NCBI GenBank assembly: GCA_030035585.1
Contig: CM057462.1
Coordinates: 138,596,734 to 138,660,733 of the forward strand
Reading direction: 5' to 3'
Origin: Dugong dugon
Lineage: Eukaryota > Chordata > Mammalia > Sirenia > Dugongidae
DNA length: 64,000 nt
Position numbers and translations under genes: made by a program. How positions within the stretch are numbered: position 1 is the first letter of the stretch; each line of letters starts with the position of its first letter. Below the pieces are notes generated by a model. The model saw only the letters and a list, made by a program, of their open reading frames with translations, was not told the origin of the DNA and did no database searches. Of the stretch, positions 45,793 to 57,663 are shown in pieces.

Positions 45793-47570
45793 AACACTTT
45801 AAAGAGGTCTTTTGCAGCAGTTTGCCCAATGCAATGTGTCATTTGATTTCTTGACTGCTGCTTCCATAGGTGTTGATTGTGGATCCAAGTAAAATGAAAT
45901 CCTTGACAACTTCAGTCTTTCCTTTGTTTATCATAATGTTGCTTATTGGTCAAGTTGTGAGAATTTTTACTTTCTTTATGTTGAGGTGTAATCCATACCG
46001 AATGCTGTAGTCTTTAATTTTCATCAGTAAGTACTTCAAGTCCTTTGCACTTTCAGCAAGCAAGGTTGTGTCATCTACATAGTGCAGGTTGTTAATGAGT
46101 CTTCCTCCAATCCTGATGCTTCGTTCTTCTTCATATAGTCTAGCTTCTCAGATTATTTGCTCAGCATACAGATTGAATAAGTATGGTGAAAGGATAAAAT
46201 CCTGATGCACACCTTTCCTGACTTTAAACCACGCAGTATCCCCTTGTTCTGTTCAAAAGACTACCTCTTGATCTATGTACAGGTTCCTCATGAGCACAAT
46301 GAGGTGTTCTGGAATTCCCATTCTTTACAATGTTATCCCTAATTTATCATGACCCATAAGTCGAATGCCTTAGCATAGTCAATAAAACACAGGTAAACAT
46401 TTTTCTGGTATTCTTTGCTTTCAGCCAGGATCCATCTGACATCAGCAATGATATACCTCCTTCCACATTCTCTTCGGAATCTGGCTTGAATTTCTGGCAG
46501 TTCCTTGTCGATGTACTCCTGCAACTGCTTTTGAATAATCTTCAGCAAAATTTTACTTGCTTATGATATTAATGACATTGTTTGATAATTTTGGCATTTG
46601 GTTGGATCATCTTTCTTTGGAATAGGCATAAATATGGATCTCTTCCAGTCGGTTGGCCAAGTAGCTGTCTTCCAAATTTCTTGGCATAGACAGGTGAGCA
46701 CTTCCAGCACTGCGTCCATTTGTTGAAACATCTCAGTTGGTATTCTGTCAATTCCTGGAGCCTTGTTTTTTGCCATTTCCTTCAGTGCAGCTTGGACCTC
46801 TTCCTTCAGAACCACTTGTTGCTAATCAATTGCTGCCTCTTGAAATGGTTGAACGTCGACCAATTCTTTTTGGTATAGTGACTCTGTGTATTCCTTCCAT
46901 CTTCTTTTGATGCTTCCTGCATTGTTTAATACTTTCCCCTTAGAATTTTTCAGTACTGCAACTCGAGGTTGGAATTTTATCTTCAGTTCTTTCATCTTGA
47001 GAAAGGTTGAGCATGTTCTTCCCTTTTGGTTTTCTAATTCCAGGTCTTTGCACATGTCATTATAATACTTTACGTTGTCTTCAACAAGTTTCAGAGCCTC
47101 TTCTGACATCCATTTGGTCTTTTCTTTCTTTCCTGTCTTTTTAATTACCTCTTGCTTTCTTCATGTATGATGTCCTTGATGTCATTCCACAACTCGTCTG
47201 GTCTTTGGCCATTAGTGTTCAATGCATCAAATCTATCCTTGAGATGGTCTCCAAATTCAAGTGGGATGTACTCAAAGTCATACTTTGGCTCTCTTGGACT
47301 TGTTCTAATTTTCTTCAGCTTCAACTTGAACTTGCGTGTAAGCAACTGATGGTTCGTTCCGCAGTTGGCCCCTGGCCTTGTTCTGATAATACTGAACTTT
47401 TCTATCGTTTCTTTCCACAGATGTAGTCAATTTGATTCTTGTGTATTCCATCTGAGAAGGTCCATGTGTATAGTCACTGTTTGTTGAAAAAAGGTATTTG
47501 CAATGAAGAAGTCATTGATCTTGCAAAATTCTATCATCCCATCTCTGGCATCGTTTCCATCACCAAGGCC
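45793..47570 (-). pseudogene. RTE ORF remnant: reverse transcriptase and part of endonuclease
   Basis: Minus-strand frames read as one broken protein: 47145-47345 (C-terminal endonuclease, DELWNDIKDIIHEESKR), 46822-47109, 46561-46815 (KNKAPGIDRIP, then IFMPIPKKDDPTKCQNY) and 46339-46548 (ELPEIQARFRRECG; YLCFIDYAKAFDLW, motif A). The motif C region near 46070 reads YVDD instead of YADD. Multiple stops and frameshifts. In an active RTE this protein nicks DNA and copies its RNA at the nick. Confidence 0.8.
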
Positions 47571-48197
47571 GTGTGTCTGTCAGTTTGTTGTACTGTGGAG
47601 GCTCACATGTTGCTGTGAAGCTGGAAACTATGCCACCGGTATTCAAATGCCATCAGGGTCACCCATGGCAGACAGGTTTCAGCTGAGCTTCCAGACAGAC
47701 AGACTAGGAAGAAAGACATAGCGGCCTACTTCTGAAAAGAATTAGCCAGTGAAAACCTTATGAATAGCAAGGGAACATTGTCTGATACAGTGTCTGAAGA
47801 TGAGCCCCTCAGGTTGGAAGGCACTCAAAAGACGACTGGAGAAGAGCTGCCTCCTCAAAGTAGAGTCTACCCGAATGACATGGTTGGAGTCAAGCTTTTG
47901 GAATCTTCATTTCCTGGTTTGGTATGACTCAAAATGAGAAGAAACAGCTGCAGTCATCCATTAATAATTGGAACTTGGAATGTACAAAGTATGAATCTAG
48001 GAAAATCGAAAGTCATCAAGAATGAAATGGAATGCATAAACATCAATATCCTAGGCATTAGTGAGCTGAAATGGAATTGTATTGGCCATTTTGAATCAGA
48101 CAATCATATGGTCTACTATGCTGGGAATGACAGTTTGAAGAGGGATGGTGTTGCATTTATTGTCAAAAAGAACATTTTAAGATCTATCCTGAAGTAC
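47571..48197 (+). pseudogene. RTE 5' UTR and endonuclease N-terminus (inverted segment)
   Basis: Opens with the RTE 5' UTR, whose block GTTTCAGCTGAGCTTCCAGAC recurs in the composite SINEs. The frame from 47934 starts MRRNSCSHPLIIGTWNVQSM and includes ILGISELKWN, carrying the Asn (TWN) and Glu (SEL) positions of AP-like endonucleases. It ends at the break after LRSILKY. Confidence 0.85.
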
Positions 48198-48251
48198 ATG
48201 TATATATACTTATATATTTACATATATATATATATATAGAGAGAGAGAGAC

Positions 48252-48282
<31 letters not shown>
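48198..48282. repeat. (TA)n then (GA)n microsatellite in LTR
   Basis: TATATA-rich stretch followed by GAGAGA units; part of the LTR's TATA/GAGA segment, probably expanded. Confidence 0.8.
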
Positions 48283-48675
48283 TTTCCTTCAAGGAATTGG
48301 CTCTCATGATTGTGGGGAGGAGGGGAGGGACTGGCAAGTCCAAAACCCATAGGTTAGGTGACAGGCTGGAGACCCCTGTAGGCCTGCATCCCAAATTCTG
48401 TAGGGCAGGCCACAAGATGAGTAAAGAGTAAGAGTGTTCTGACAAAACATCTATTTATAGTCTGGAAATAGATCACAAGCTAGAAAAACTCCGTTTTTGC
48501 TCTTAAGAGCTTCAGCTGATTAATTGAGGCCCACTCACATTACGGAAGGTAATGTACTTTACTTGAGGCCAACTGATATAATCACATATAATTATAGCAG
48601 CAACTAGACTAGTGTTTTACCAAACAACTGGGCACCATAGCCTAGCCAAGTTGACACATAAAATTAAATATCATG

Positions 48676-50343
48676 GTCATCTTTCCCCTAACTCTCTCCA
48701 TAGTTACATAGAATGGAGTTACATAAAAGATGATAATTTTAACCTCGGATCAAACCAGCCATATTAAAAAAGTAGAATATCCTGATTCTCTGGACGAAAT
48801 GTGCAATAGGTAATTTTTGATTAGCTAGAGAAAAGATACCACTTGAATTACATATATCACATATTGTATTTCTAGATCTTTATTTTCATAATTAAAAAAT
48901 AACATTTCTAATATGATCTTCAATATTTAATACATAAGGCTTCAATACAAAGAATTTAAAGATTCACAGCTTTATGAAATGAAACCCTAACTGTACCTTT
49001 TTTTTTCCAGATCCTTATTTGTATTATTGGTTTTAATTTCTGATCTGCTTTTAGATCACACTGTAAAATAGGACCAGAAAATAAGGGGAAAAACAGAGCC
49101 TGAACTTTCATTGCAATTAAGTTATGATATTGTTATGATACATTGACAGCTTGTACTATTACTGGTTATAAACTCCTTGTTCATAAACGTAGATCTAATA
49201 TCTCACTAATTCTCATAGTATCTATGGAAAATTTATGTGCATCTCCAATATGAAGGGTTTCTTATGGAAATTAATCTCATTCTGAGATCTAGATAAAATT
49301 ATTTTAATACCATGAGTTCGGGTACATTTAATAAAAATTTATTTCTAGCCATGGGAAGATATTGACAAATTTGGAAACTCCAGGAGTGAGAGTTACAAGT
49401 TGGTCAATATTAAATTTTTAAAGGCTGTAGGTTTTCAGAATCTCTTTTAACAGGATTTGGGCTTCTAGGGAATATGATGACAATGGTTTTGGACATCTGC
49501 CTTGGCTGGGGCAGCACAAAGCTACACTTCCTTCAGTTCGGGGAACTCTGTCTTCTTTGATTTTCGAATCCCACGTAGAGCAGCCAAAATTAGTCTAGCT
49601 TAGAAGCACATTTTCACAAGGGCTTTTGTAAGAGGAAGAAGTGCTGCAGGCATTGTGTATGTATGCAAATTTGCCTTTCTCTATGTGCTTGGTAGCACTG
49701 TGTGCAGGAGAATCCATCTAGTGTTGCTTTCCTCTCTGGGTCTCTGAGGGCTGGGCTTCCTTCCTTCCTGCAGTAAAGAGGGGTGGGAACCTCTCAGAAA
49801 CCGCTATGCCCTGTTTTTTCGCTCCTAGTGAGGTGTGCAATAGATCAAACTCACTCACCTTGTTGACGTGCTCAGCTTTGCCGTCCCATGCATCTGACTT
49901 CAATGTGTTTTTCATAGTCTTCAAATGAATTGTGCACCAAACGTACAACAGCTGCCTGTAACAGATAACAGCAGAGCCCCAAGCCATAGAGCATGCGGTC
50001 AGTTCTTCCCTTCCTAAAAGTTGGCTTTGTTGAGGTTCCCCTGAGTTCTCAACTGCCAGACTTCAAGAAAACCTGACCATGTTCTGAATCCAGTAGGGAA
50101 AGAAAAACATGTTTAAAATTTAAAGTACCTCTCTAATAATTTATGAAAAATATTGCTAAGACTGAATTAGAGTAAAGGTAGAAAGGAACGATTCTACCTA
50201 TGCCATCTTCATGTTGGCAGGGTAAAAATAAAATAATGCAGGAGAAGAACTTGGTGAACTTTTTTTTTTTTTAAATTAGATTACTGATGTTCACAGCATC
50301 AAGTACAAGAGCAGCTGGACATAAGCTTCTCAATTTTACAGTC
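48676..50343. other. Mostly unique DNA; see exon candidate
   Basis: No repeat family recognised across ~1.65 kb, in contrast to the surroundings. It contains the exon-like stretch at 49859-49955. Confidence 0.5.
49859..49955 (-). other. Possible short exon (unverified)
   Basis: On the minus strand 97 nt are bounded by ...CTGTTACAG at the 5' side and CAAG|GTGAGTGAG at the 3' side, which fit acceptor and strong donor signals. One frame is open throughout and reads QLLYVWCTIHLKTMKNTL and onward to KAEHVNK. No domain recognised. It could be a chance match; I know of no gene with this peptide. Confidence 0.22.
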
Positions 50344-50408
50344 ACTACTGCATATAGGGTCGCTAAGAGTGGGAATCGACTGGACGATGGAAGTGGGTTT
50401 GGTTTGGT
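50344..50408 (+). mobile_element. AfroSINE tail fragment
   Basis: ATAGGGTCGCTAAGAGTGGG then ATCGACTGGACGATGG and a GGTTTGGTTTGG end. Only the RTE-shared tail is present. Confidence 0.75.
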
Positions 50409-50889
50409 TCACTGCATACTTAAATAACTCGCACACCATGCTGCTCCTTCTCAGGTGGTTTAGCGGTTATTGTGTGGATCGTGAACAACACCCTTTTGAT
50501 CAGATAAAACTAAAATGTGATGATGAAGGGAAAACAAACTCTTATTTATAAATCAGTGTTTGTAAAGATCTATAAAACATCAAATATCTTAAATGGAACT
50601 GAAATATATTTATTGAACTTTTAATAACTTTGCAACAACATTTTAAACAATAACTTTTGCTTATCAAGTTGCCTTTCATTGGGTTAAAACTTTCTGACAC
50701 ATCTAAGTTAATAGAAGACTTAACTGATTTGTATCATACCTGTATTTGAGTTTTTAGAACAAGGGCCTCAGGTAAGTTACTTTGTCAGTTGCTTTGCAAA
50801 ACTGAATAAGACTTCACCTGTGCAGTGAACAACATGCATAGACGTATTTGGTGATCCTGCAAGTCCACTACACCTTTTTGATACCTTTA

Positions 50890-52290
50890 AGCTCCTCCTA
50901 TGTAGAAATCCTAAAGCTACCACTAGCAGCAGTTCTTTTGATGCTATCTTTAAAATTCTCTAGAATCCTCTCTTTTCTATCCTCATCACCAATGCCATAT
51001 GCCAAGCCTTTATGACCACTTTCCCATACTCTTCTAGGAAAACTTCTAACTGAGCTGATTGCCTCCTATCTGCCTTGCTGGCAGAGTTACCATTTTAAAT
51101 CCAGCACTGATTATTTCACTCTGCTTAGAAATCTTCAATGGGTTGTAATGCACCAGAATGGGTTACACATGTGTCAAAATATTGATCTCTATTGGCTTCA
51201 GGTCACCTGGGTGGGAGGAAGTAGCCAGAACCCCAGTTCATTACCTCTAACGTCCAGCAGACTCTTTTGGTGACTCCAAAAATAAACTAATATATTAGCA
51301 TACTAATCAAATATTATAATTTTTTATTTGGGACACTACATAAAAGGTTTGGAAGCACTGCTTTAAAGCAAGCATTCTGAGACCTGAGAACCCCTGGGAG
51401 AGCAAAGTACTGTATGGGCTTTAGAATATTTGTGATCCTCCATAAATCTGGGGAATGTGTACACAGAAATTATCTATTCTTAGGGGAGACTATGACCTTA
51501 AAAAAAGATTTAAAACCTCAGCTTCATATCATTCATTGATTCTAACAATCTGTCCTGTACTATCTTTACAACCTCAGCAACAACCATTCTTTCTCCTGCG
51601 CCTTACATATCACCCAGGGACGACTACTTGACATTCTTCCAACATGCCAAGTTTCTCCAATTCCCGTCCTATTGTAGCTTTATCTGCGTTGTTTCCTACT
51701 TCTTATCTTATGCTTCATCAGTGATAGATTGTTCCAGCTTTCTGAAACATACTGTCAAGGTTCAGTCTCAGTCACACGCTATCACCAGGCTGGAATGCCC
51801 TGACAATCTGCCTAGTGAACTCCTCTACATCCATCAGGACCCAACGTAAGTCCCACTTGTCAATAAGCCTCCTATTACCCCTCCTAGAAGAATTCATTGC
51901 ATTAATATTTACATTATTGCACTCATTTCATTTTGTTCTAAAGATTTCAATATATTTTTCTCCCCACTAGACTTTATGCTACTAAGCAGGGGCCCTAATT
52001 TATTCATATATACCCAGCAAGGAGCCCTGGTGTTGCCATTTAAAAGTGTGTGACTGCTAACCAAAAGGTTGGCAGTTCCAACTCACCGAGAGGCTCCACG
52101 GGACAAAGACCTGGTGGTGATCTGCTTCTGTAAAGATTACAGCCTAGGAAACCCTATGTGGCAGTTCTACTCTGTCACATGGAGTTGTTATGAGTTGAAA
52201 TTGACTCGGTGGCACCTAACAACAGCAACATATATACAGCATATTGCTCTTAATTGGTTCTTAACACACATTTGTTGGGTGACTGTTCTA
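50890..52290 (+). mobile_element. L2 LINE 3' part, diverged, carrying a SINE
   Basis: GTTTAAGCTCC-like start, then TTATTTCACTCTGCTTAGAAATCTTCAATGGG near 51110 (partly), TCCAACATGCCAAGTTTCTC near 51637, and the 3' end CCCACTAGACTTTATGCTAC (51963) to TTTGTTGGGTGAC (52270). The block ~51150-51540 does not match L2 and may be another insert. Confidence 0.6.
52020..52228 (+). mobile_element. AfroSINE, long variant
   Basis: GGAGCCCTGGTGTTGCCATT head, GTGATCTGCTTCTGTAAAGA segment, AGTTGTTATGAGTTGAAATT tail. Flanks CATATATACCCAGCA (52005-52019) and CATATATACAGCA (52229-52241) are the TSD, with a 2-bp indel. Confidence 0.92.
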
Positions 52291-52611
52291 TCCTCTTCTC
52301 CATCTGTGAAACTCTGACTTAATGCTTGAAGATCTGGTTAAAATGTTGCCTGCCTCTGACAACTGACTCTCCCAGGTCAGGGGGAACTCTCTCCTCTGTG
52401 ATATGTAGTACTCCATACGCAAGTCTCCTGTATCAGTTATGCGTTTTCCTTACCCTACTTGGATGTAAAAACAGAATGGCTTCAGTTTGCAGGGTCAGCT
52501 CCATCAGTACCCTGGCTTAATCCTGAAAAAGGGATTAATGCAACAGTGGCTTCAGACCCAGCATGAGTGTATTACCCACCCACACACCTACACCAACTTT
52601 CTATCTGTTTA

Positions 52612-52824
52612 AACCAGTAAAAACAGTTGCCATCGAGTCCATTCCAATTCATGGCAAGCCCACATGTGTCAGAGTAGAACTGTGCTCCATAGCGTTTTCA
52701 GTGGCTGATTTTCAGAAGTAGATCTCCAGGCCTGTATTCCGAGGTGCCTCTAGGTGGACTCTACCTTCCAACTTTTTGCTTAGCAACCAAGTGCATTAAC
52801 CATTTGCACCATCCAGGGACTCCT
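52612..52824 (-). mobile_element. AfroSINE, long form, reverse
   Basis: AACAGTTGCCATCGAGTCCA, AGTAGAACTGTGCTCCATAG, and CATTTGCACCATCCAGGGAC. Flanks CTATCTGTTTA (52601-52611) and CTATTTGTTTA (52825-52835) are the TSD. Confidence 0.93.
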
Positions 52825-52892
52825 CTATTTGTTTAGGGCCCTGATATCTTTACTTGCCATCTTTCTCTCCCTGGGAACTGGACCATTTCCTG

Positions 52893-53417
52893 TGTTGCTG
52901 TTGTTGTTAAGTGCCACTGAAACTGGTTCTGCCTCAGTGGTCCCATGTACAATACAAAACACTGCCCAGTCCTGTGCCATCCTCACAATCATTGCTATGT
53001 TTGAGCCCATTGTTGCAGCCACCTTGTCAATCCATCTCATCGAGGGTTTTCCTCGTATTTGGGTCAAGTGCACCTTAGTCCTCAAAGTAACTTCTTTGCT
53101 TTTTAAAAAACACTTTAAAGAGATCTTTTGCAGTAGATTTGCCCATTGCAATATGTCATTTGATTTCTTGACTGCTGTTTCCATGGGCGTTGATTGTGGA
53201 TCCAAGTAGAATGAAATCCTTGACATCTTCAGTATTTTCTCCATTTATCATGATGTTGCTTATTGGTCCAGTTGTGAGGATTTTTGATTTCTTTATGTTG
53301 AGGAGTAATCCATACTGAAGGCTGTGGTCTTTGATCTTCATCAGTAAATGCTTCAAGTCCTCTTCACTTTCAGCAAGCAAGGTTGTGTCTTCTGCATATT
53401 GCAGGTTATTAATTAGC
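52893..53417 (-). mobile_element. 5'-truncated RTE with internal deletion
   Basis: From TTGTTGTTAAGTGCCACTGA to TGCAGGTTATTAATTAG. Near 53057 the text jumps from GAGGGTTTTCCTC to TTTGGGTCAAGTGCACC, losing roughly 250 bp present in other copies. The minus frame 53156-53380 reads LAESEEDLKHLLMKIKDHSL, next to motif C. No TSD seen. Confidence 0.85.
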
Positions 53418-53419
53418 CA

Positions 53420-53989
53420 TCAAAAAATGTATATACATATTATCAGGTGGACTTGAACACTTATACATATATATAGGTGTGTGTATATATTATTATGAAT
53501 GGATAATTTCTTTAGGCATAATAAACTTGTACGCTTGTTACTATTATGACTGAGTAAATCAAGGGTTGTAAATTCACATGTCACATAATGAGAGACAGGT
53601 AACAATGAGAGAAGTTAGCAGGATATAATACAGTAGGAAGTAGTGGGGTTTGTGGTGAACACAGCCTGTCTACAGAGTGCAACTACTCCTTGGCTCCATT
53701 CATTTCTTGGATTGTCTGTGTCAGATGACTGCTTTTAGAAGCTGGACATGAAAATTTTTATGTGAACTTTTTGATATTGTAGCAGAAAGGAGCATGCTTC
53801 ATGCTCAGAGTGGAGTGTCTGTGCAGGATTAAATAGTTTATTATATAGTTAGTCCAGACGTTAGCAAGGTGAAAAACAGGATAGTTTTGCCTCTGATTTT
53901 CAGTGCTAGTTGAATATTTCTGGAAAGAAGGGGCAGCCGCAGAAGTTTGATGTACAGAAATTGTTGCAGTGTGATAGATCACTTTTGTG
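53420..53989. other. No gene seen
   Basis: TATA-rich start near 53430-53500, then unique DNA. Confidence 0.45.
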
Positions 53990-54600
53990 TGTGGTCTTTC
54001 TAGTCATGGTCTTGTAATTCCCATCCAGGTGATTGTGTTACAGGGTAATTGTGGCCCACCAATGGGATTGGTCAGTTTTGCCATCCTGCTGGGTTTGAAA
54101 TGAGCCACCCCAGAGTCAGAGAAGAGAAGAGCCCACCACTATCAAGGAAGGAGAGTCTGGCAGGAGAGACCCACAGGAGACAACATAGTGGTCTTCCCAG
54201 CCCATGGATCAAGAAAGCTGAGTGCTTTTGGGCAGAAAGTGAGGGACTGGAAGAGGCATGCCTGCAAGCCTGGCTGGGAAGAGACTGTCTTGATGGAAGA
54301 ATTGTATCCTTGAGTGTTCCTGAGCCTGAATTGTAACATGTTACTTCCCTAATAAACCCCATAATTATAAGTATGATCTGTGAGTTCTGCGTGGCCATTG
54401 CAATGAATTATCGAACCCAGCAGAGAAGTAGAGAGTGCTGTGGGAGGGACACTTGATGTCATACTTGGTAAAGACGGCGGAGAGAGGAGGCGTGTCTGAC
54501 CTTCGCCTTATAGAAATCAGCCTTGTGCTGTTGATCTTGATTCTCCTTCTCCCTTGTGAAGTTAGAGGAGGTCGGACACCGTCCCCACACTATTTTTACA
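53990..54600 (+). mobile_element. Probable solo LTR
   Basis: Begins TGTGGTCTTTCTAGTCATGG and ends CACACTATTTTTACA, giving TG...CA ends over 611 bp. A polyadenylation signal AATAAA at 54351-54356 is followed by GT-rich text (GATCTGTGAGTTCTGCGTGG). The 54100-54330 part is more GC-rich than the surroundings. No clear TSD and no primer-binding site, so borders and class are tentative. Overlapping frames (54049-54336, reverse 54072-54398) are not genes. Confidence 0.5.
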
Positions 54601-54844
54601 GTTGTCATGCTGGAAACCAGTTAGATCCTTTTGGTTCTTGGCCATAGTTCTCTTCAGCCTATCCTATGCCATTTTCAGAATAAGAAGATCCAGGAAGCCA
54701 GAACCTGATGATATCAGTAGTATGGGGCAGATAGTTTGGCTTATGTTGATTGAAGAATAGCTATGATCTAATGCGGAAATCTTCAGGGTGAACTTTTTGT
54801 TATTTTCTGGTAATAGCTTATGAGAAAGAAAGCCTGGCAGAATA

Positions 54845-54895
54845 AGGGCTCAATAACTATTTGTTGAATACATGAATGAGTGAATTAACAAATTT
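54845..54895 (+). mobile_element. L2 3' end scrap
   Basis: GGGCTCAATAACTATTTGTTG then AATACATGAATGAGTG, the usual L2 terminus. Confidence 0.6.
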
Positions 54896-55194
54896 ATTGT
54901 TCTATATTTATGGAAGTTTTTAGAAAAGGATTTAGTGTCTTTTCAGTGTACATTTTCTTTAATTCAGTATCATGAGTATATTCAATATGTATGTGGTGAC
55001 TAGAGGTTTTACTTTAAATTTACTTCAGAGAACTTTTCCTTTTGGTGCATCACTTTGTATCAACTGGAGTTGAAAGTGAATTACTCACAATGATGATCTG
55101 CATCTCTGGGTTACAAGGTATTTTTTGGTCAGGGTCCTTTGTACATTTACCCCACTCCCAAATCAATTGTTTGACTCTCTGTGTGTATGTGCAC

Positions 55195-55252
55195 ACTAAG
55201 AATGTGTGGTGTGCATGTGTACATACGTGTGTGTGTGAGAGAGAGAGAGAGC
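55195..55252. repeat. (TG)n(AG)n microsatellite
   Basis: GTGTGCATGTGTACATACGT then TG and GAGA units. Confidence 0.85.
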
Positions 55253-56377
55253 AGTAAGATGGATAGCCCAAATATTGAAATAAGTAGGACACGTTAATAT
55301 TGATATTCATCTCTTTGCAACCTAACATCAATTGTTTACAGACTCTTGTTGCTCCAAGGAGGTTTTGTTCTAGCTCTAGATGCATTTAAAGATTGATGTC
55401 ACTGTGGCAGTTTCAATGGCTTGGGCATTGTCTGCTGGGATTTGCTCATCAGAAGAAAAATAATGCTTCAGAATAAAACTTGCAGAAGAACATGGGAAAA
55501 AACAAACCTGATGTCCATCCTCCTTTTCTAACCCCGCTGCCATCACTCCACTTAAGTCCCGTATAACACCATGCCTAGACTAAAGCTGTTACTTTCCTTT
55601 TTCTACTTTAACTCTTTTCTCATTCAATGTATACTGCACTGTTCTACCAGATTTGTCTTCTAAAATACCACACCATTTTTAGTAGATGACTTTACTTCCT
55701 ATTTCACAAAGCCTCTCAGGCATGAATGCTCTGAACTTCCTGCCCTTCCCCTCAATTCTACAAACATATCTGTGTATACTGTAACCTTGCTGCAGTCCCA
55801 GTATCAGAGGGCAGAATTTCACACCCATCTTTCATATTCAAGACTAATCCAGCCACCTATGCTCTGGATCTCATTCCCTCCCACCTTCTCCAGGATCCGT
55901 CGGTTACCTCTTTTCCTTCCTGTATCTTTAGCCTATTCCTCTCCTTTAGCTCCTCCCTTTATCCTATAAGCAAGCCAAGTTTTTCTGAGCTTAAAACAAA
56001 AGTGCACTTCTCAAGCTGTTGTTGTGGTTGTTAGGTACCATCAGGTCAATTCCGACTCGTAGCGACCCTATGTACAATAAACCGAAACACTGCTCGGTCC
56101 TGCACCACCCTCACAATTGTTGTTATGCTTGAGCCCATTGTTGCAGCCACTGTGTCAGTTCACCTTGTTGAGGGTCTTCCTCTTTTTCGTTGGCCCTCTA
56201 CTTTACCAAGTTTGATGTCCTTCTCTAGGGACTGATTCTTCCTGATAACATGTTCAAAGTATATGAGATGAAGTCTCACCATCCTTGCTTCTGAGGAGCA
56301 TTCTGGTTGTGCGTCTTCCAAGATAGATTTGTTCATTCTTTTGGCAGTTCATGGTATGTATATATTCTTCATCAACA

Positions 56378-57660
56378 TCACAGTTCAAAGGCATCAATTT
56401 TTCTTTGGTCTTCCTTATTCATCGTCCAGCTTTTACATGCATATGAGGTGATTGAAAACACCATGGCTTGCGTCAGGCACACCTTAGTCTTCAAGGTGAC
56501 ATCTTCACTTTTCAACACTTTAAAGAGGTCTTGTGCAGCAGATTTGCCTAATGCAATGTGTCTTTTGATTTCTTGACTGCTACTTCCCTGGGCATTGATT
56601 GTGGATACAAGTAAAATGAAATCCTTGACAACTTCAATCTTTTCTCCATTTATCGTGATGTTGGTTACTGGACCAGTTGTGAGAATCTCTGTTTTCTTTA
56701 TGTTGAGGTGTAATCCATACTGAAGGCTGTGGTCTTCGATCTTCATCAGTAAGTGCTTGAAGTCCTCTTCACTTTCAGCAAGCAAGGTTGTGTCATCTGC
56801 ATATCACAGGTTATTAATGAGTTTTCCTCCAATCCTGATGCCACATTCCAGCTTCTCGGATTATTTGCTCAGCATACAGATTGAATAGGTATGGTGAAAG
56901 TATACAACATGACACACACCTTTCCTGACTTTAAACCACACAGAATCCCCTTGGTCTGTTCGAATGACTGCCTCTTGGTCTGTGTACAGGTTCCTCATGA
57001 GCACAATTAAGTGTTTTGGAATTCCCATTCTTTGCAACGTTACTCATAATTTGCCATGATCCAGACAGTTGAATGCCTTTGCATAGTCAGTAAAACACAG
57101 GCAAACATCTTTCTGGTATTCTCTGCTTTCAACTGGGATCCATCTGACGTCAGCAAGGATATCCCTCATTCCACATTCTCTTCTGAATCTGGCTTGAATT
57201 TCTGGCAGTTCCCTGTCAATATACTGCTGCAACCACTTTTGAATGATCTTCATCAAAATTTTACTTGCTTGTGATATTAATGCTATTGTTCAATAATTTC
57301 CACATTTGATTGGATCACCTTTCTTGGGAATAGGCATAAATACAGATCTCTTCCAGTCGGTTGGCTAGGTAGCTGTCTTCCAAATTTCTTGGCATTGACG
57401 AGTGGGCACTTCCAGTGCTGTATCCACTTGTTGAAATTTCTCAATTGGTATTCCGTCAATTCCTGGGGCCTGGTTTTTTGCCAATGCCTTCAGTGCAGCT
57501 TGGACTTCTTCCTTCAGTACCATTGGTTCCCGATTGTATGCTACCTCTTGAAATGGTTGAATGTCGACCAGTTCTTTTTGGTATAGTGACTCTGCGCATT
57601 CCTTCCATCTTCTTTTAATGCTTCCTGCATTGTTTAATATTTTCCCCATAGAATCCTTCA
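56378..57660 (-). pseudogene. RTE reverse transcriptase remnant
   Basis: Minus frames: 57365-57661 (MKDSMGKILNNAGSIKRRWK, then APGIDGIP), 57044-57256 (ELPEIQARFRRECG, then CLCFTDYAKAFNCLDHGKL; motif A Asp kept, with the common AFD as AFN), and 56378-56785 (MLAESEEDFKHLLMKIEDHS, then thumb SITSYACKSWTMNKEDQRK). The motif C region near 56800 reads YADD directly after an in-frame stop. Frameshifts separate the parts. Confidence 0.85.
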
Positions 57661-57663
57661 ATA

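Larger units (their letters stand above)
44558..48197 (-). mobile_element. Nearly full-length RTE LINE with inverted 5' segment (twin-primed)
   Basis: The 3' part lies on the minus strand from the (CAA)n tail at 44558 to 47570. The 5' part lies on the plus strand from 47571 (GTGTGTCTGTCAGTTTGTTG, 5' UTR) to 48197 (endonuclease). About 235 bp of endonuclease between the two break points is missing, judged against the copy at 56018-58956. A later L1 insert (45043-45776) brings the total to 3.64 kb; RTE sequence alone is ~2.9 kb. Confidence 0.88.
44520..48675 (-). mobile_element. MLT2-like (ERVL) LTR, split by an RTE
   Basis: Two pieces on the minus strand: 44520-44557 (TGTCTTAGGGTGCTCTAGAG, the reversed LTR end) and 48198-48675 (TATA/GAGA run, GAATTGGCTCTCATGATTGT, TAGCCAAGTTGACACATAAA). 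The order and text resemble ERVL MLT2-type LTRs. The RTE at 44558-48197 entered at its TATATA segment. No clear TSD for the LTR itself. No coding part. Confidence 0.75.

Noticed and set aside
52825-53244. 139-codon minus-strand ORF (and the overlapping 126-codon plus-strand one)
   Set aside because: Joins RTE thumb text across an internal deletion; the plus-strand frame is its shadow.
54049-54398. Overlapping ORFs on both strands (95 and 108 codons)
   Set aside because: They lie in the GC-richer part of a probable LTR and show no domain.
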